Shown here: positions 58,164 through 64,000 of the stretch, one piece after another
Position numbering within the stretch: the first letter of the stretch is position 1
How the letters are laid out: every line of letters begins with the position of its first letter
Source of the DNA: Blastomussa wellsi
Taxonomy: Eukaryota > Cnidaria > Anthozoa > Scleractinia > Plerogyridae
NCBI GenBank assembly: GCA_947652115.1
Contig: OX393567.1
Span: 20,059,068-20,123,067, forward strand
DNA length: 64,000 bases
Reading direction: 5' to 3'
Notes under the pieces: model-generated
Told to the model about the DNA's origin: nothing
Databases searched by the model: none
The model's input: only the letters and a program-made list of their open reading frames with translations
Made by a program: the position numbers and the translations under genes

Positions 58164-60449
58164 TTTTTTAAGGTGGCTCTGTTATTGTTCAAGAAAGCGT
58201 TGCTTTTCATATCAAAGCTAACCAAAACCAAACATAGAGTAGAAGAATTCGTTTGTTTTCTTGTCATGAAACTGATGGACCTGTTTACTGATCGTGAATT
58301 TGAAATTTCCCTTGGATGAAAAAAGTTATAACTTAATGTCAAAACTAGCTGGATAAAACGAAGTTTCTTTTCGCAAAAAAGATGCAAAATCAAAGAACCT
58401 AAGAGCACAGTAGTTCACACATTCGAACAAAAGGTGCATCGGCTGGAGACTGCATAATTAAAAACAATTATTATCCTTGACGATATCAATATAACTGTCT
58501 CTCTTTTCTTCTTTAAGTTTCTATTTTTGTTCGAAATAATAGTAATTTTTAAGTATATATCAGTGTTGTCCCGTAGGTCATAGTTGAATTAAGCATTGCA
58601 TATATTGACTATAGTTTTACCTTGTGTGATGTTCAATACTTCCCCTTGTTTGTAATTGGCATGTTTATTCAATAAAGTTATGCAATTACAAAAAGTTTTA
58701 TCAATTGGAATTTTGCTGTTTCCTGAAGAAAAACAAGTGTATCATGATACTGCAATGACTCCAGTACCATATGTTCGACAGCGCCCTAATTAATTGTGAT
58801 GATCAGGTTTAGAGATCAACAGTATTTATAGAAACTTGTCTTGATCTTCTTTGGGCAGCAGCCGACATACCACTCTTTCTCCTGCAGCAAGTCTTTTGGA
58901 CTGGATGAACTGAACCTAACACAAATTGTGCAGACAAGATAGAAAAGTTCCACAGGAATTTCTCCAGTCTTTTCTTGTTGATGTAAAATACAAATCTCCC
59001 CGAAAGTTGAACACCCTAAGCTCCAGATCGATTCATCACTACGCACAGGAACATTAGCTCTGATTACCGCATTGATCGGGTTTACTTCGGTATAAAAACC
59101 TGTGACTTTTTTCTTTGTTTTTGATCTATTGTTTTTCTGTTCTGTATTGTTTCGAGGTTCTTTGTTGTCGTGTTCGTTCTTTGTTTTACGTCACTCGTGA
59201 GTTTCACAGGTTTTTACACTGAGGATGAGCCCATTGATCTCCGGATAAGAAATCAGAAAAGCTCAAAAATCCTTCTTAAATGATAAATTTGGAAAAGATG
59301 GCTGCAGTACAAAATACCTGGCGCTGTGGTGTCAATTTGGAAGTGGAAGAGTTAAGAATTCAATTTTCACACTTGTCCGCCATGAATTAATTTGTCAATT
59401 GCCAGATTCCCATTGCAATTTGTCAATATTGCCAGTTACCATTGGCCGCGCACTGCCAATTGGTCAATTTTAAATCAGTTTGTCAGCTGTGAATTAATCC
59501 ACCAGTTTCCAATTATAGGGTGATTCCTCAGAGTTGCATTGGACATCCTACTGCGCAGAATTTTATGCCTAATAAGGGCGAGGAAATAAACAAAATGGCG
59601 GCTTTTCTGTAAGGCTTGGCTTGCCAAAGAGACAAATCATCTTTTTGCTCGGAAACGAGTTACGGGACCTAAATTTTTTCTCTTAATTTGAATGTGGCGA
59701 TGACGTGATTTGCTTGAAACACATTCAATCTCTGTCGATTAAATAAGCGTGCACGAAACATATATCAAGTTGCTCCTTGATATCAATACTATGCATCCTT
59801 GTTTGAATTGTTCGCTTTGCTTTCTACCTACTTTTCTCCTCTCAAGTGATAACGTTTCTGAAAGCTGATAATTCAAGGGATTATGGGATATATTCAAGGT
59901 CCTCCTGCTCCGAAACGAATATTTGGACCCCGCTTTATTTCAAAATTTAAGTTCCCTTAAGGGAAAGTTTAAATGAAAATCTATTGTGAGTTCTATTTCG
60001 GTGGAATCACCTCAATTTGTCAAAATGATAGTGTCAGGTTAAAAGACAATGATAATGTAAACATGTATAGACTCCAACCCTCTTTCCCTCCCTGCAAAAT
60101 AATTGCATTTTTTGCAGATAGCATTGTATGACTATCAAAATTTGCCAATTTCTTGCACCAAAAATGCATTTTATTTTAAAAAACAATACGAAAATGTACA
60201 ACGCTTTTTATTTCAGGGAAATGGCAAGTTCATAACAAAACGAGTCCAATTAGAAATCTTAGAAGTGTTTTAAAGATATTATTGCCGAAAGAAGTCTTGA
60301 CAATCACTAACGGATTTCGAATTTTTTGAACCTTAAAAACACGTGTTAACTTAAAAAAATCCACAGAGCCTTTGAAAAAAGCGCGTTTTCCACGTCACGG
60401 TTTTAATTCTCTCATATCGTCCTAATTAATTCAGAGCCACCTTAAAAAA
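58164..60449. repeat. 2.3-kb segment bounded by a perfect 18-bp inverted repeat
   Basis: TTTTTTAAGGTGGCTCTG at 58164-58181 is exactly matched in reverse by CAGAGCCACCTTAAAAAA at 60432-60449. Both ends contain TTAA next to GGTGGCT, like the termini of the 52-kb element. Inside are no recognisable transposase motifs. A degenerate tandem of AATTTGTCAATTGCCAG words lies near 59390-59490. It may be one non-autonomous element or two solo ends. Confidence 0.35.
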
Positions 60450-63142
60450 TCAACGTTCTGTAAAATGTATATAACTTATGATTATTATGTGAAACATGAG
60501 GAATTTACTTTGAGCGATTAACATAATTAATTTGGAAACGGATTTATTTCCTGTATTTAATTTATAATAATAATTTTAAGAAAATACTTCAATATTGAAG
60601 GAAAGGGTCCCGAAAAATCAAAGAAGGCTTTGCCTCAAACAATAATTTATCGCCCAAAGTTTACGCCCCATGTTTCTGAAAGTACATCTAAACTTTGCTC
60701 CAGAAAAAAAAAATGTGGTGGCGTTTCTTTTTCTTTCTTCTTTAATTTGCATCCGTATTCTTCCGTTTTTGCCTTTGTCTCAATTCTTTAGTACGTCAAA
60801 TATATGCTATTTATTGCACCAGTTTTTTTATTTTTTGGAGCAAACATCATACAGCTATAACCATTCTTATCTCTCTGTTGCCACGAAAGTCCTGCCAATT
60901 GTTATTGAAATCCACTCCACTTTTGTCCGGCCATTTGCTTGCGTGAAAACCTTTTTCCTCTTCTCTCTCAGATTTCTCCGTTCTAAAGATAAATGATGCA
61001 AACAAAACGGTCAAAATTTGAAAGCAAACAAAATACAACTGAAGGGGTCTGCAAGTAGCTAAAATGCTACGGTTGAACAAACGACTGTTGACCATTTAAG
61101 AGTATCGGTAAAATGGCTTCCATAATTGGAAGGAAGATTCTAACTCGGACTTCAGGAATAGGAATGATTAAATCCAAATTAGCACCCTCGTATGGTCTCA
61201 CCAAAAGCTATGGGTCTCAGTGACAAGAGTTTTACGTTACTGTGCTACCCAGTGTTTCTGTATTCGAAATGAAATACGGAGTTAAACTCCCCCCTCTGGG
61301 GAAGGGGGTGCGGGTACTTGGCCATGTCTGGGTACCGGGGTGCCGCTGGGGCTGAAATCTTGACAATGTTTAGGACAAAAATAACGTTAAACACTTGCGC
61401 TGTTTAGGACAAAGGACAATGTTTTTTATTCTAATTCTGACTGATGATCGGCGAAATAAAGACTGCTGAACGTGTGATTTCAGATTGCTAAAAACTCGAC
61501 GAAAGTCTTGAAGCCATACTCTGTCCAGGAAAGCTCCAGACCCCGATTAGGACAGACTCGCTTGGAAATATACACCCCGTTCAGGACTGAGAGAAAAACC
61601 ATCCAGCGGCACGTCCCTGCATAGCCCATATAGGGGAGTTACCCTCCCTCCCACCCTGGGGGTGACCGGAGGTGGTAAAACTGAACTACTTAAAAGTTAA
61701 AAGATTGGAAGTTGAAGCGGAGAGTTCACATTAAGACACGGCCGAAAGTATTTTTGACGATAAAAGACTTCGGCAGCATTTTTGTGTTTGTTTTTTCAAA
61801 CAAAACGCGTCGCTTTGTCTTTCGTTCACGGTGAAAGCATCCTGATCCAATACTTGCAATAATTTCGATAAACATTTTTCAAGTAAGTTGCTGATTTTGA
61901 ACGGTAAATGTATGAGGATACAAAACGAGTGAAATCTTCGTCTTCGAAGTCTGCAATATTTATTATAGTTCGAAAACGGTAAATTCAACGCACGTGCTTC
62001 GAGACCTTGAAGCAAATTTTCAGTGCTAACTCCGAGTCAAAAGTTCTAAAACTATTTAGCGAAACGTTACAAAAAACCTTGGCTTACCTCTCTTTTAAAT
62101 TGTGTTCTTTTGTATCTTGATATTTCGGCTTCATCCGTGACACTGAACAGCCATTTTGAACTTCAGAATTGGTAAGGACAGCTCACCTTCGCAAACTGGT
62201 AATTCTGTAACACTGAATTTCATGAATATTGATGACAAATTGGAACCAATTACTGATCAAGAAATTAGTCATTCGCACGCTTTTCCGCCAAGAGTTTCTC
62301 TTTGGCTTGCAAATTCAAATTTAGGTCAGACTTAGAATAATCCGAAATTTGAAAAACAAAATTTTAGGAAGGGAAAAATGAGTCGGCGAATTTGCCAAAA
62401 CATGTTTTCTCGCTGTTTATTTACAGTCCAAATCCATTTTGAATTTAAAGGATATTTAAAGGAAAAAGATACTTTGCGTTGGCACCGACAAAAGGTTTCG
62501 TGGCCTGCACTGTGTTTATATTTCCCAATGAAAAATAAATACGTGAACAACTCATTTTCATAAGAAAGAGTTTAATTCCGGCCTCATTGTGAAAATGAGG
62601 CAATAGAATCTCGTAAAAAGAGGCTGGCGAGACCTTAGGTTCTCACTAATTCTGACTCCACTAACACGAGACATTCAATGTGAAAGTTTGTTTAGGATGC
62701 GTCAGTCAGTCATCTGATGCATAGTGTTCCCGAGACTGGCTAGACTTCAGGTGCTCACTATTTTCAAAAAAACGGAAACACCTTTGGAATGAAACTAGTC
62801 GAAAAACTGAATGGTTTAAATAAAGTCTAGCTCTTGCTTGTCGTAGAAGAGAACTAGAAGAGAAACGGAGATCTTGGACAGTAAGACCTGGAGTCTCGTT
62901 ATACTCCGAAAAAATCTTCCCGAAATGTTCCAACCAAAGGTTTTTTTGGTTATTCGTGTTTGGTGGGGAGAGGGTTAACACTCCGCTTCGCTTTTCTTTT
63001 TCTTAAGGGGCCCTAGTCAGCCAAGTACGCCTTTGTTTTGATTTTACAAGCGAGAGTTTCAGTATTATATTGTGCGCGGAACTTGTCGAAACGAAAGAGG
63101 TAATAATTAAACACTTCCGGTAACATAACTTACAGCAATGCA
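60450..63142. other. No recognised gene
   Basis: Mostly AT-rich, without exon signatures that I can support. At 61280-61670, runs such as CTCCCCCCTCTGGGG and GGGGAGTTACCCTCCC form an imperfect foldback repeat. Confidence 0.35.
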
Positions 63143-63321
63143 ATGCGACCTCAACATACAATTTCGATGGCATCGAAAATGGAGGAGGCTGACCAGGGCA
63201 CTTCAACAAATTACAATACTTCATCGTCCTTGAAGGCCGTCAAGGTTGCTAAAATCCCTTCACCCGAGAATTATGGAAACCGCAAAAGTGAAGTGGAGAA
63301 ACTATCAGAAACTGTACATAG
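63143..63321 (+). CDS. Possible first coding exon of an unrecognised gene
   Basis: Open frame with two candidate starts (63143, 63167). It encodes MASKMEEADQGTSTNY, a Ser-rich stretch, VAKIPSPENYG and SEVEKLSETVHR, ending at a good donor, AG|GTGAGA (63322). The composition is coding-like, with a charged, possibly coiled-coil C-terminal part. The protein family is unknown. The reverse transcriptase remnant begins within a few dozen bases of the donor. Confidence 0.4.
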
Positions 63322-64000
63322 GTGAGAAGTGGTATCTCCTTCATAAGCTACCCCGCGATTACTAGTGCTCAGGTCAGCGGCATCATGATGAAGATAAGCT
63401 CCCATAAGGCGACGGGGATAGATAAAATCAGCGCTCGTATATTGCGTATCGGTATGCCGGCAATCGCACCCTGTATTGCACGATTAATTAACCTGTCCAT
63501 GTCAACCGGCAAATTTCCTACTCGTTGGAAAACTGCCAAAGTCACCCCGCTTTTCAAGAGTGGTGCCCTGTCCGATCCATCAAACTATCGGCCTATCTCT
63601 GTTCTGCCAGTGCTGTCCAAGATCATTGAACGCCATATGCACGACTCTCTCTACGCGTTTCTTACTGAGCAGAATCTAATCTACTCAAGACAATCTGGTT
63701 TTCGTAAACATCATAGCACCGAAATTGCGCTTATTAAGATTATCGACGAGCTGCTTTTCAATCTAGACAGAAACAAAGTATCTGGTATGGTGCTTGTGGA
63801 CTATGCTAAAGCTTTCGATATGGTTGACCACGAACTATTGCAAAAGAAACTTGAGGTATATGGTGTCAAAAACCAAGAGCTTAATTGGTGCCAATCATAC
63901 CTCTCAGACAGAAAACAGGTGGTCTGTCTAGATGGGAAAAAGTCTTCTGAAGCGTTCATGAGGCACGGGGTCCCACAAGGGAGCATTTTAGGCCCCCTCT
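63322..64000 (+). mobile_element. Non-LTR retrotransposon reverse transcriptase (jockey/CR1-like), partial
   Basis: Open from 63322 to the window edge, with RT similarity clear from about 63360. Motifs in order: HKATGIDKISARIL, WKTAKVTPLFKSG, SNYRPISVLPVLSKIIERHM, QSGFRKHHSTEIAL, then the catalytic-region motif VDYAKAFDMVDHELL (usual LDFSKAFDTVDH) and HGVPQGSILGPLL. The endonuclease domain expected upstream is absent, so the copy is 5'-truncated, as is usual for non-LTR insertions. The YxDD box would lie beyond 64000. No internal stop is seen, suggesting a young or constrained copy. Confidence 0.85.

Noticed and set aside
58816..59046. Minus-strand 76-residue frame rich in Cys
   Set aside because: Protein-like composition but no recognisable motif, no splice context and no neighbour to support it.
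1..64000. CRISPR arrays, operons, bacterial promoters or riboswitches
   Set aside because: Introns, metazoan gene families and SINEs show nuclear eukaryotic DNA; no spacer-repeat pattern was seen.

Overview
The window is invertebrate nuclear DNA, most likely from an anthozoan cnidarian such as a stony coral (inference). It is AT-rich, its genes have short exons and GT-AG introns, and it is dense in tRNA-derived SINEs, Penelope-like element tails, hAT-like and Mutator-like MITEs and foldbacks. There is no operon organisation. I rebuilt the protein-coding genes by joining exons by hand at splice sites with phase checks.

Layout. 1-2.7 kb: last three coding exons of PDPK1 (PH domain, + strand). 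4.4-8.5 kb: a three-exon FAM234-family type II membrane protein (+), followed by two decayed partial duplicates of its last exon. 11.7-13.2 kb: TMEM11 (-). 13.3-28.5 kb: a 19-exon TOM1/TOM1L2 adaptor (+), head-to-head with TMEM11 across 113 bp. 28.5-33 kb: gene-poor sequence with foldbacks and a pyrimidine-rich, CpG-containing island behind a CRE/TATA-like motif pair. 33.1-46.1 kb: a complete 16-exon USP22 (SAGA-type deubiquitinase, +). 46-63 kb: no confidently recognisable gene. It holds MITEs, long inverted repeats, a frameshifted Penelope-like fragment, E2F/NRF1-like motif repeats and a weak trail of small exon-like segments. 63.1-64 kb: a possible first exon of an unrecognised gene, abutted by a non-LTR reverse transcriptase that runs off the edge.

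The genes do not form one pathway. They are growth-factor kinase signalling (PDPK1), a membrane beta-propeller-like protein (FAM234), mitochondrial cristae organisation (TMEM11), endosomal ubiquitin-cargo sorting (TOM1) and histone deubiquitination (USP22). Their neighbourhood is notable: from memory, the human counterparts of TMEM11, USP22 and TOM1L2 lie in 17p11.2, and those of PDPK1 and FAM234A in 16p13.3. This suggests an old metazoan linkage.

I found no clearly new biochemical system. The most interesting leads are the basic-site-flanked insertion in the FAM234 ectodomain, very small hairpin elements with perfect 9-bp target duplications, hammerhead-like motifs in Penelope tails, the degenerate motif island at 30.7-31.3 kb, and the candidate small-exon transcript at 49-56 kb.
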